Assembly: GCF_001074805.1 (NCBI RefSeq)
Contig: NZ_JUPI01000131.1
Coordinates: forward strand, 1 to 63,833
Length of the DNA: 63,833 bases
Direction of reading: 5' to 3'
DNA from: Streptococcus parasanguinis
GTDB lineage: Bacteria; Bacillota; Bacilli; Lactobacillales; Streptococcaceae
Shown here: piece by piece, positions 30,384 through 37,879 of the stretch
Numbering within the stretch: the first letter of the stretch is position 1
Layout of the letters: the number at the start of each line of letters is the position of its first letter
Notes under the pieces: generated by a model
Databases searched by the model: none
Seen by the model: only the letters and a program-made list of their open reading frames with translations
What the model was told of the DNA's origin: nothing
Translations under genes and position numbers: made by a program

Positions 30384-30409
30384 AAAGCCTACTACAGTGG
30401 GCTTTTTGT
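30384..30409 (+). terminator. rpsD terminator
   Basis: AAAGCCTAC (30384-30392) pairs with GTGGGCTTT (30397-30405), one G-T pair, loop TACA, followed by T. After it, GTTCAGTTAT occurs twice in a row (about 30438-30461); no function seen. Confidence 0.88.
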
Positions 30410-30534
30410 TTTGTCTTAAAGGGTTGATTTCTGGGTTTGTTCAGTTATTTGTTCAGTTATAAGTTTTCTAAAGCTGTTTTATTACATGAGGTAGTTTTTT
30501 GTTTTCTTAAAACCTAAACCTGCTAATAAAAAAA

Positions 30535-30558
30535 CTCCTGATCTATCTAGATCAGGAG
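30535..30558 (-). terminator. Terminator of the TetR gene
   Basis: CTCCTGATCTA (30535-30545) pairs with TAGATCAGGAG (30548-30558). Read leftward it is followed by seven T. It is 6 bases beyond the TetR stop. Confidence 0.88.
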
Positions 30559-30564
30559 GCACTA

Positions 30565-31098
30565 TTACCGTAACATTTTCATTAAAAATTCAGCCATTTG
30601 TTGAGGGCTTTCTTTTTTTCCGCGAGAAACCCACATTTGACAGACTCCGAAGAAGGCATTGGTCAGATAGACAGAACTGTAGACTCTTTCAATATCTGTT
30701 AATGATTTATGACTATATCGCTCTTGCAAACTATCAACCAGAAGAATCTGTAATTTATGTCGTAAGAAGGTTTGGATTTCCTTGGTTCCATTCTCTGTCA
30801 GAAGAACCGCAAAGAGTGGCTCCTTGGTTAGAAATTCGAACACCTCTGTAATCGCTTGGCGCTTGTCGTCTTGGTGTTTATCAAAGATGTATTCAAGCTT
30901 GTGAAAGAGTGCTTGTTGGTAGCGCTCGATCATGTCGTACTTGTCTCGATAGTGGGTATAAAAGCTAGAGCGACTAATACCGGATTCTTGTGCTAACTCA
31001 ACCGTTGTGATTTGGTCGAATGATTCCTTTTCGAGTAGTCGAACCATCGCCTCCTCGATATTTCGTTTTGTTTTTAATCGTTTATTGCTCTCAGTCAT
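30565..31098 (-). CDS. TetR-family regulator, divergent from the YhgE/Pip gene
   Basis: 177 residues. N-terminal TetR helix-turn-helix (about 10-56, ITTVELAQESGISRSSFYTHYRDKYDMIERY). The C-terminal half is helical and resembles the TetR_C of the YhgE-associated group. It is divergent from yhgE; two near-identical palindromic operators flank the divergent promoters, so it very probably represses itself and yhgE. The inducing ligand is unknown. Confidence 0.9.
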   Translation of the reverse strand: MTESNKRLKTKRNIEEAMVRLLEKESFDQITTVELAQESGISRSSFYTHYRDKYDMIERYQQALFHKLEYIFDKHQDDKRQAITEVFEFLTKEPLFAVLLTENGTKEIQTFLRHKLQILLVDSLQERYSHKSLTDIERVYSSVYLTNAFFGVCQMWVSRGKKESPQQMAEFLMKMLR

Positions 31099-31121
31099 CT
31101 GTTAATCCTTTTTGCACAAAA

Positions 31122-31139
31122 TTATACACAGTGTCTAAA
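31122..31139. promoter_or_regulatory. TetR operator, tetR-proximal copy
   Basis: TTATACACAGTGTCTAAA is itself an imperfect palindrome (TANACAC-N-GTGTNTA form). Its reverse complement matches the second copy at 31199 in 17 of 18 bases. It lies 24 bp before the tetR start codon. Confidence 0.75.
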
Positions 31140-31155
31140 AACAAAGATTTCCTAC

Positions 31156-31183
31156 TTGTGAAAATTTTTAGAAACTGTATAAT
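31156..31183 (+). promoter_or_regulatory. yhgE promoter
   Basis: TTGTGA (31156-31161) is 16 bases from TATAAT (31178-31183). The second TetR operator begins 16 bp after the -10, covering the transcribed start region. Confidence 0.65.
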
Positions 31184-31198
31184 CTATTATATCAGAAA

Positions 31199-31216
31199 TT
31201 TAGACAATGTGTATAA
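31199..31216. promoter_or_regulatory. TetR operator, yhgE-proximal copy
   Basis: TTTAGACAATGTGTATAA, 17 of 18 bases equal to the reverse complement of the copy at 31122. It lies between the yhgE -10 and its ribosome binding site (AAGGAG 31218-31223), so bound repressor would block the transcript start. Confidence 0.75.
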
Positions 31217-31232
31217 AAAGGAGACAAAAAAT

Positions 31233-34028
31233 ATGATGAAAGAATGGAAGGCTATTCTTAAAAAGCCAACATTTATCATTGTCATGATTGGAGTTGCTTT
31301 GATTCCAGCTCTTTATAATATTATTTTTCTATCTTCCATGTGGGATCCATATGGAAAGGTTTCGGATCTTCCTGTAGCGGTTGTCAATAAGGATCAATCT
31401 GCTACATATAATGGACAAAAAATGGAAATCGGAAAAGACATGGTGTCCAATTTGAAGGACAATGACTCACTTGATTTTCATTTTGTAGATGAGAAAGCTG
31501 CGAAAGATGGTCTCAAAAATGGCGATTATTATATGATTGTAACCCTGCCTGAGGATCTTTCAAAAAAAGCTAGCTCCATCTTAACCAATCATCCGGAACA
31601 GATGACCATTGATTACCAAACATCCAGTGGTCATAGTTTTATCGCAGGGAAAATGAGCGACACTGCGATGACAAAAATGAAGCAGTCAGTGGCTGAAAAA
31701 GTGACCAATACTTATACAACAGCTTTATTTTCTAAAATGGGATCGCTTAAAACTGGTATGGGGACAGCGGCAGATGGAAGTGCTAAATTAGCAGATGGTG
31801 CAAGTAAATTGGAAGATGGTGGTCAAACACTATCTACTAATTTGAATACATTGGCTCGTTCAAGCTTAGCATTTTCAGATGGTGCAACCACTCTCCGAAC
31901 TGGTCTAGCAGCCTATACAGATGGTGTTGGTCAATTGGGAAATGGTCTCAATCAAATGGCTGGTCAACTTCCAAACTTGGTATCTGGAGTCAATCAATTA
32001 AATAATGGGTTTGGCACTTTTAATACAGGATTGATGGCTTACGCTACCGGAGTGGATCGATTAGGAAATGGTCTCAATCAAATGGCGAGTCAAACCCCTC
32101 AGTTGGCCTCAGGAGTTGGTCGATTAACCAGCGGTATGGGGACACTCAATGACGGTCTTGGGAATTATACCAATGGCGTGCGTCAATTGAATTCGGGTCT
32201 ATCTAACTTTTCAAATGGTTTAGTGACCTATACAAATGGAGTCGCTACATTATCAGAGGGAGCGGGTCAATTAAGTAGTCAATCCACTACTCTTCGAAAT
32301 GGAGTTTCTCAATTAGAATCAGGTATTCAAACATTATCAAGCCAGCTACAAGCTTCTACAAGCCAATCAGCTCAGATTGATCAATTGGCAGCTGGTTTGA
32401 ACCAATTAAATGCAGCGATTCAAAATGCTTCGGTAGATACCAGTCAACTTTCATCTGGCTTGACGAGTATTGCGAATTCAGCCCAAGCGATCCTTGCTTC
32501 AGCCCAAGCGGATCGTGCAAATGCCCTTGCAAGTGTGCAAGGGACAGCAGCTTATCAAGCAATGACAGCTGATCAACAAGCGGAAATCAGTGCGGCGATC
32601 TCATCGAGCCCAAGCTCGAGTGAAACAGCAGCTCAAGGGATCTTGACAACGATTCAAACGATCCAAAGTAGTTTGAATACAGGAAATAGCTTGACACAGC
32701 TGCAAACTGCAGCCAATCAAGTTTTACCAACAGCTTCTTCTACCTTGACAGACTTGTCAAGTGGCTTGTCTAAGATACAATCCGCAGTTAGTGGACAATT
32801 GTTGCCGGCTAGCCAAACCATCAGTCAAGGGATTGGCGCTTATACAGCTGGTGTTGATAAAATCGCTAGTGGGGCAACCCAACTTCAGACCAATAGTAGC
32901 ACTTTAACGGATGGTGCTAGTCAGTTAGCAGCAGGGGTTGGCCAACTAGATAGTAAATCATCAGAATTACTTGCAGGAAGCAATCAATTAGCTTCTGGTC
33001 TAGGTGAGTTAAATGGTAAGATGCCTGCTTTGACATCAGGTATGAATCAACTGGCTTCAGGAGCAACCCAATTAACAGGTAAGTCTGGTGAATTGGTTGC
33101 TGGAGCTGGAAAATTAGCTGATGGTGTAGGGCAATTGAACAGCAAAACTCCAGAGTTGGCAGGTGGTGTCAACAAACTTGTCACAGGTGTCAACCAGTTG
33201 ACAGAGAAATCAGGTCAATTGGTGACAGGGACTGATAAACTAGCTGACGGAGCAAATCAAATCTCAGATGGATCCAGCAAATTAGCAGCGGGTGGCCAAA
33301 CATTGACAAACGGTTTGGGTGAATTAGCAACAGGAAGCCAAACCTTGAGTCAAGGTTTAAACGATGCTAAGGGACAACTGAATGCTGCTACAACCGAAAA
33401 AGAAAACGCAAAAACCTTAGCCAATCCTGTTACGACTTCTAAAACAGATCAAGATAATGTCCCTGTAAATGGGGTCGGAATGGCTCCTTATATGATCTCT
33501 GTAGCACTCTTTGTTTGTGCCTTGTCAACCAATATGATCTTTGCAAAATTGCCATCCGGTCGTCATCCTGAAAGTCGTTGGGCATGGTTTAAATCTCGCT
33601 TTGAGGTCAATGGAACCATTGCGGTGGTTGCAGGAATCTTGGTCTATGGTGCTGTTCACTTGATTGGTTTATCTGCCAATCATGAGATGGCTACCCTCTT
33701 CCTTTGTGTGATCGGTAGTGTGGCCTTCATGTCTATCGTGACCGCTTTAACAACATGGCAAAGAAAGGTCGGTGCTTTCCTTTCCTTGATCCTCTTGCTC
33801 TTGCAATTGGCTTCTAGTGCAGGAACTTATCCTCTTGCTTTGACAAATGGATTTTTCCAAGCCATTCATCCATTCTTGCCAATGAGCTATACCGTCTCTG
33901 GTCTTCGTCAAACGATTTCGATGACAGGAGAAATTGGAAATCAAGTGGTCTTCCTTCTGATGACTATTGTTCTTTTTGCAGGGCTAGGAATGTGGTTCTA
34001 TAATCCAAAAAAATATGAAGAGGACTAA
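31233..34028 (+). CDS. yhgE: YhgE/Pip-family membrane protein
   Basis: 931 residues from ATG 31233 (AAGGAG upstream); an in-frame upstream extension runs through both operators and is rejected. N-terminal helix (about 12-33), then the YhgE domain LPVAVVNKDQSATYNGQKM. The middle 600 residues are long repeats of L-x2-G-x3-L-x2-G, including two near-identical modules around LGNGLNQMA (DNA near 31935 and 32064), and are probably a helical rod outside the cell. Five to six helices end the protein (from about 746). Pip was the phage-infection receptor of Lactococcus; related proteins resemble the ends of ABC-2 or ESX-associated transporters. Function here unknown. Confidence 0.88.
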   Translation: MMKEWKAILKKPTFIIVMIGVALIPALYNIIFLSSMWDPYGKVSDLPVAVVNKDQSATYNGQKMEIGKDMVSNLKDNDSLDFHFVDEKAAKDGLKNGDYYMIVTLPEDLSKKASSILTNHPEQMTIDYQTSSGHSFIAGKMSDTAMTKMKQSVAEKVTNTYTTALFSKMGSLKTGMGTAADGSAKLADGASKLEDGGQTLSTNLNTLARSSLAFSDGATTLRTGLAAYTDGVGQLGNGLNQMAGQLPNLVSGVNQLNNGFGTFNTGLMAYATGVDRLGNGLNQMASQTPQLASGVGRLTSGMGTLNDGLGNYTNGVRQLNSGLSNFSNGLVTYTNGVATLSEGAGQLSSQSTTLRNGVSQLESGIQTLSSQLQASTSQSAQIDQLAAGLNQLNAAIQNASVDTSQLSSGLTSIANSAQAILASAQADRANALASVQGTAAYQAMTADQQAEISAAISSSPSSSETAAQGILTTIQTIQSSLNTGNSLTQLQTAANQVLPTASSTLTDLSSGLSKIQSAVSGQLLPASQTISQGIGAYTAGVDKIASGATQLQTNSSTLTDGASQLAAGVGQLDSKSSELLAGSNQLASGLGELNGKMPALTSGMNQLASGATQLTGKSGELVAGAGKLADGVGQLNSKTPELAGGVNKLVTGVNQLTEKSGQLVTGTDKLADGANQISDGSSKLAAGGQTLTNGLGELATGSQTLSQGLNDAKGQLNAATTEKENAKTLANPVTTSKTDQDNVPVNGVGMAPYMISVALFVCALSTNMIFAKLPSGRHPESRWAWFKSRFEVNGTIAVVAGILVYGAVHLIGLSANHEMATLFLCVIGSVAFMSIVTALTTWQRKVGAFLSLILLLLQLASSAGTYPLALTNGFFQAIHPFLPMSYTVSGLRQTISMTGEIGNQVVFLLMTIVLFAGLGMWFYNPKKYEED

Positions 34029-34036
34029 TCTTCGGG

Positions 34037-34067
34037 AACTCCCAACAGAATGTGTTGGGAGTTTTTT
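34037..34067 (+). terminator. yhgE terminator
   Basis: AACTCCCAACA (34037-34047) pairs perfectly with TGTTGGGAGTT (34053-34063), then T run to 34067. A parS-like sequence starts at the end of the T run. Confidence 0.9.
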
Positions 34068-34082
34068 GTTTCATGTGAAACA
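34067..34082. other. parS-like site with one central change
   Basis: TGTTTCATGTGAAACA equals the full 16-bp parS consensus except one central base (CATGTG instead of CACGTG). It is intergenic, between two convergent terminators. It could be a weak ParB site or a decayed one. Confidence 0.55.
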
Positions 34083-34085
34083 AAA

Positions 34086-34109
34086 ATTCTCGCTTGTTTA
34101 AGCGAGAAT
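34086..34109 (-). terminator. Terminator of the 34115 lipoprotein gene
   Basis: ATTCTCGCTT (34086-34095) pairs with AAGCGAGAAT (34100-34109). Leftward it is followed by TTTTG. It lies 6 bases past the stop. Confidence 0.85.
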
Positions 34110-34114
34110 AGTCA

Positions 34115-34780
34115 TTATTTAAAGAAGACAACATCAGGATTTGGCGTAATATAGAGAAGTTGGTCGTTTTCAAAGACCAATTGGATGGTGTTGTTTTTAT
34201 AGGTGTAAATGGTGTAGGCTACTCCAAATTTAGAAGCTTGTTTGAGATCAACTGCCCCCAATAAAAAGGCATGAGCTTGTTCTTCTGTAATTTTCCCCTT
34301 ACGGTAGAGATTTTTAATATTTTCTAGTTCAATATTTTGAAAAGATTCGCTAATATAAGCAGGGTCTGTTAGTTGTTTCTCTGGATTTCCAAGGATTTTT
34401 TGGACAAGGGCAGTGGTATACCCTTCATAATCCGGCGTTTGTACAAAAATATTGTCGTCATTTCTAGAGTAGGCTACTTTTAAGTTCCCTGTTGCATAAA
34501 TTTTATCCTTGGGTGCTTCTTGGGCATTTCTAGGGAGCCCTTCGGTTGTGATGATGTCAGAAGTGGTTTCCGTAGTAGTTGAGGGAGAGCTAGAGGAATT
34601 ACCTGTGCTAGTTGAGCTAGTTGAACGACTCGAGCTACTTTTTTTAGTGGTTTTCTTTTTTGAGCTGGTAGTAGTAGGCTCTTGTTTAAAATTGATCTTA
34701 AGGTCCGGCACACAGGCTGATAGAAAAAGAAGAGATAGCAAGAGTGTGAAGAAAAGAGGTAGTGTCTGTTTTTTCATCAT
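34115..34780 (-). CDS. Lipoprotein of unknown function
   Basis: 221 residues. Lipobox LSAC (Cys 23) follows a hydrophobic leader. A Ser/Thr/Lys-rich linker (about 35-72) leads to a folded domain (about 85-221) rich in aromatic residues (NIFVQTPDYEGYTTALVQKI, QASKFGVAYTIYTYKNNTIQLVF). I do not recognise a catalytic motif; similar streptococcal lipoproteins carry a domain of unknown function. It lies just downstream of the beta-helix lipoprotein on the same strand, separated by a hairpin; co-function is possible. Confidence 0.75.
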   Translation of the reverse strand: MMKKQTLPLFFTLLLSLLFLSACVPDLKINFKQEPTTTSSKKKTTKKSSSSRSTSSTSTGNSSSSPSTTTETTSDIITTEGLPRNAQEAPKDKIYATGNLKVAYSRNDDNIFVQTPDYEGYTTALVQKILGNPEKQLTDPAYISESFQNIELENIKNLYRKGKITEEQAHAFLLGAVDLKQASKFGVAYTIYTYKNNTIQLVFENDQLLYITPNPDVVFFK

Positions 34781-34833
34781 GTTCCTTTCAACAAGTTGAT
34801 TGATTTTCTATTCTATCATAAAAAGAGTAACAA

Positions 34834-34862
34834 AAAAAGGTCAGGAAGAAATCCTGCCTTTA
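34834..34862 (-). terminator. Terminator of the beta-helix lipoprotein gene
   Basis: Leftward, AAAGGCAGGA pairs with TCCTGACCTTT with one bulged base, followed by a long T run (complement of 34828-34834). It ends the 34870 gene transcript. Confidence 0.7.
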
Positions 34863-34869
34863 TTTGTTA

Positions 34870-36117
34870 TTATGGATGTCCGCCTCCAGGTCCACCACCT
34901 TGAGGCCCGCCACCGCCGGGAGCACCACCGCCTCCAGGCATGGAATTGACAATTTCTGTTTGTTTTTCACCATTGATATAGATATCTCCACCGGTGTAGG
35001 TAGCAGTACCATCAAAGTCGAATCCAGATTGACCTGTTAATTTAATGGTTCCTCCGGTAACGGTGATGTTTCCATTCGAATCGATTGGATCGGTATCCCC
35101 TTGGCCAACTTCAACGTTGAGGGTTCCACCATTCATGGTGAAGAAAATTTCATCTTGGTTGGCATTGGCATTAGCCGCATTGACCCCGTCATCGGTTGCA
35201 TAGATGGTGATATCTCCACCGTTAATGGTGATCGATTTTCCTTCGAGACCTTCGACAGACTCTGTTACCTCATAGGTTCCGCTATCGATGATCAGATCAC
35301 CAGAAGCATGGATTCCGTCGTCTCCTGCAGTGATGGTCATTTTGTTGTCTGAAAGATACATGGTTCCAACCGAAGTATCTTCATCATTATCCACCTTGAC
35401 TGCATCTTCATCTGCATCGATGGTCATGGTCGTGCCAGTGATATTGAGTTCATCATTGACGTTGAAGGCATCTCCTACAGCCGTGATCTTATAGGTTCCA
35501 CCTGTGATATGGAGAGTGTCATTGGCCTTGATACCATTGTTCTTCTTGGCGTCAATGTTGAGTGTACCTGAACCATTGATGGTGAGGTCGCCTTTAGAGA
35601 AGATGACCGCATCGGCATCTTCATCATTGTTTGAACTTGAATCAGACAAGGTATTGGTCGTGCCGTCTGCTAGGGTAAGGTAGACATGACCTGCTTTCGT
35701 AGCAGAAATTGGCGCGTTGGTGTTGGTCATGGTAACGCCTTTCAAGACGATATGAACATCATCTGAGTCACCTGCTTCGACCTTGATTTGAACCCCATCG
35801 GATTCACCAGAGATGACATAGGTTCCGGCCTTTGAGATGGTCACAGTTGATCCAGAAACGGCTACGCCGTCACCTGATACATTTGCAGACGAACCAGACA
35901 GTTTTACAGTAGAGGCTTTGCTTTCATCATAAGAGCTGTCCTTGTCCTTATCTGTAAAATAGTTGGAATTGTTTGTTTTATTTTTTGAAGTAGAGGTAGT
36001 GGTTGTTTGTGCAGTATTGCTTTTTGTAGCTGATTGTGATGACGCCTGGGTACAAGCTGTCAGTAAGGTGAGGGTTGCGGCCCCCGTTAATAAAAATTTC
36101 CATTTGTTTGATTTCAT
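34870..36117 (-). CDS. Carbohydrate-binding beta-helix lipoprotein (Cthe_2159-like)
   Basis: 415 residues. Lipobox LTAC (Cys 22), a Thr/Ser/Asn-rich linker to about 70, then a regular solenoid from about 70 to 390 with repeated units of the kind GDLTINGSGTLNIDAKKNNG, GIHASGDLIIDSGTYEV and GNITVTGGTIKLTG, and many Asp pairs (DADEDAVKVDNDED) that would bind calcium. It ends in a flexible Gly/Pro-rich tail (from about 393). This is the pattern of the Cthe_2159 family, which binds acidic polysaccharide. Divergent from the VTC-DUF4956 pair. Likely surface polymer binding. Confidence 0.82.
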   Translation of the reverse strand: MKSNKWKFLLTGAATLTLLTACTQASSQSATKSNTAQTTTTSTSKNKTNNSNYFTDKDKDSSYDESKASTVKLSGSSANVSGDGVAVSGSTVTISKAGTYVISGESDGVQIKVEAGDSDDVHIVLKGVTMTNTNAPISATKAGHVYLTLADGTTNTLSDSSSNNDEDADAVIFSKGDLTINGSGTLNIDAKKNNGIKANDTLHITGGTYKITAVGDAFNVNDELNITGTTMTIDADEDAVKVDNDEDTSVGTMYLSDNKMTITAGDDGIHASGDLIIDSGTYEVTESVEGLEGKSITINGGDITIYATDDGVNAANANANQDEIFFTMNGGTLNVEVGQGDTDPIDSNGNITVTGGTIKLTGQSGFDFDGTATYTGGDIYINGEKQTEIVNSMPGGGGAPGGGGPQGGGPGGGHP

Positions 36118-36153
36118 GAGCTTTTCCTCTCGTTCAATTGATATGCTCCTAGT

Positions 36154-36229
36154 CTAAAGTTGCTAGCTGAAAGTTTCCTAAAGTTTTTCTGAAAGGAACC
36201 TTAACTTTAGTTTTCTTTAAGTTTGGCTT
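36154..36229. promoter_or_regulatory. Opposed direct-repeat arrays between the beta-helix and VTC genes
   Basis: On the + strand CTAAAGTT (36154), CTGAAAGTT (36167), CTAAAGTT (36178) and CTGAAAGG (36189) form four repeats at 11-13 bp steps. Then the opposite orientation appears: ACTTTAG (36204), CTTTAAG (36215) and CTTAA (36227), again about 11 bp apart. Helix-turn-phased hexamers of this sort are typical of OmpR-type response regulators. One array faces each divergent gene. Confidence 0.5.
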
Positions 36230-36331
36230 AATGACCAGTTAAGAAAGTCCCATTAAACTAGAAAGCACGTAAGTCGTATTCATACTTACTGAAGGTTAGA
36301 AACAATAGATCCCTCTTAAAGGAGAAGAAAC

Positions 36332-37111
36332 ATGAAAAAAACAATTGAGACAAGTTTCAAACGAATCGAAACAAAATATATCGTCGCAAAAGATGACGTG
36401 AAGGACTTGATCAAAGACTTAAAAGAATACGTCGTAGAAGATGATTACCCAACCTCAACCATTTCAAACATTTATTTTGATACGGAAAATTTTGATGTCA
36501 TTCAAGATGCTCTTGCAAAACAACACCGCCGTGAAAAAATTCGGATGCGGACTTATATAGAAAAACCTCAAGCAGACAGCCCAGTGTTTCTAGAGGTGAA
36601 GTCAAAAGATGAAGAAGGAATTGGCCATAAATTCCGCCTAGTCGCTACTTCGCAAGCCATTATCAACTTGATGACAGATGGGACAGTAGATCATCAGATA
36701 CAAGATCCAGACTTAGTGCAAGAGATTCGGAGATTGCGCAAACGTTATGGTCATCGATTGGAACCACGGATGTTCATTTATTATGATCGTTTGTCTCTCA
36801 AAGAAAAGAAATCCATTCAGGGTTATCCTTATCAGAAGATTCGCGTGACAATCGATCAAAACTTAGTCTTTCGAGACCAGGCTGTTAGCCTTTTTGGTGG
36901 GAAGAAAGGAGAACCTCTACTAGAGGATGACTTCGTGATCATGGAAATTAAGGCTCCTGGCCAAGAACCTAAATGGCTAAAGGATATTTTAGAGAAGTAT
37001 GGTTTGGTGAAACAGAAATTTTCAAAATATAGCTGTGCTTATCATAAATCACAAGGCTTGGATTATGCCCCAAGACCAGTTCAAGAAACGGTAGGTGCTG
37101 CCTATGTCTAA
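36332..37111 (+). CDS. VTC-domain (polyphosphate polymerase-like) protein
   Basis: 259 residues, cytoplasmic. It has the paired charged strands of the VTC tunnel: FKRIETKYIV (about 9-18), KIRMRTYIEK (about 69-78), VFLEVKSKDEEG (about 85-96), YDRLS, KIRVTIDQNL and VIMEIKAPG (about 207-215). These supply the RxR, ExK and RxTxD residues that bind polyphosphate and metal in eukaryotic Vtc4. In bacteria the domain is usually next to DUF4956, as here, and its product is unproven. AAAGGAGAA precedes the ATG. Confidence 0.87.
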   Translation: MKKTIETSFKRIETKYIVAKDDVKDLIKDLKEYVVEDDYPTSTISNIYFDTENFDVIQDALAKQHRREKIRMRTYIEKPQADSPVFLEVKSKDEEGIGHKFRLVATSQAIINLMTDGTVDHQIQDPDLVQEIRRLRKRYGHRLEPRMFIYYDRLSLKEKKSIQGYPYQKIRVTIDQNLVFRDQAVSLFGGKKGEPLLEDDFVIMEIKAPGQEPKWLKDILEKYGLVKQKFSKYSCAYHKSQGLDYAPRPVQETVGAAYV

Positions 37112-37787
37112 TCTATTTGATTCTATTTTTAATAATGCCACAGCAGCGGTGGATCCCTTGCGCTTACTGCTGGCCCTTTTGGTCAGCCTCTTTCTAGGGC
37201 TGGCCCTATCTTGGACCTATAAATACCGAACACTTTACACTCGAGAGTTTGTCATTAGTTTGACCTTGCTTCCTTGTATGATGACCTTAGTGATCTTTTT
37301 GGTCAATGGAAGTTTGGGAACCTCGATTGCAGTGGCAGGGACCTTTAGTTTGATCCGTTTTCGTTCGGCTACGAGTGGTTCGAGAGAGTTGATTGCGATT
37401 TTTCTAGCCATGATTATAGGACTAGCAGCAGGATCGGGCTATCTTTTATTGGCCATTTTATCAACCCTTTCTTTACTAGGGGTGTGGCTGGTATTAGAGA
37501 ACAAACAGAGTAAGGCAGACCATCAACGGCGCCGCCATTTGACTATTACCGTCTCAGAACAAGATTCTGTTGCAGAACAAATCAGCCAGTTGTTAGATAA
37601 AAGTTGTTCAGAAATTGACTTTATTTCTGTCACAACGGCCCAAGCTGGAGAACAACTGACCTTGAACTATGAGGTAAATATGGAATCGAACATCGATGAT
37701 TTTGCCCTTGCCAATCTATTGATTAGCAAGATTGAAAATTGTGATGTAGCTCTGACAAAGAAAGCGAAGAAAAGAAAGAATCTATAA
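37104..37787 (+). CDS. DUF4956 membrane protein
   Basis: 227 residues from ATG 37104, overlapping the VTC gene by 8 bases; an ATG at 37095 is also in frame. Three to four membrane helices (about 20-140) with the conserved GTFSLIRFRSATSGSRELIA between helices, then a cytoplasmic domain of about 80 residues. The family nearly always accompanies VTC-domain proteins. Probably a membrane anchor or channel for the VTC product. Confidence 0.88.
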   Translation: MSNLFDSIFNNATAAVDPLRLLLALLVSLFLGLALSWTYKYRTLYTREFVISLTLLPCMMTLVIFLVNGSLGTSIAVAGTFSLIRFRSATSGSRELIAIFLAMIIGLAAGSGYLLLAILSTLSLLGVWLVLENKQSKADHQRRRHLTITVSEQDSVAEQISQLLDKSCSEIDFISVTTAQAGEQLTLNYEVNMESNIDDFALANLLISKIENCDVALTKKAKKRKNL

Positions 37788-37790
37788 CGG

Positions 37791-37815
37791 CTATCCTACT
37801 TTAGGATAGTTTTTT
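37791..37815 (+). terminator. Terminator of the VTC-DUF4956 pair
   Basis: CTATCCTA (37791-37798) pairs with TAGGATAG (37802-37809), 3-base loop, then six T. Confidence 0.88.
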
Positions 37816-37820
37816 AGGGG

Positions 37821-37852
37821 TTTAAGAACTTTTTAAGAAAAAGTGGTATACT
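37821..37852 (+). promoter_or_regulatory. CiaR-type promoter
   Basis: TTTAAG-AACTT-TTTAAG (37821-37837) is a perfect match to the CiaR box NTTAAG-N5-WTTAAG. TATACT (37847-37852) follows 9 bases later, the position of the -10 in activated CiaR promoters. It should drive the S41-like gene 28 bases downstream. Confidence 0.8.
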
Positions 37853-37879
37853 GTTTCTAAAAAATGGAAGGAATCCTTT

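Noticed and set aside
30438..30461. GTTCAGTTAT tandem repeat after rpsD as a mobile element remnant
   Set aside because: Two short copies only, with no flanking structure; probably a chance duplication.
31020..31232. N-terminal extension of YhgE by 71 residues
   Set aside because: It runs through the promoter and both TetR operators; ATG 31233 has a good ribosome binding site and begins with the normal YhgE N terminus.
36215..36232. CiaR box upstream of the VTC gene
   Set aside because: TTTAAG is followed at 5 bases by CTTAAT, lacking the final G, and there is no -10 at the right distance.
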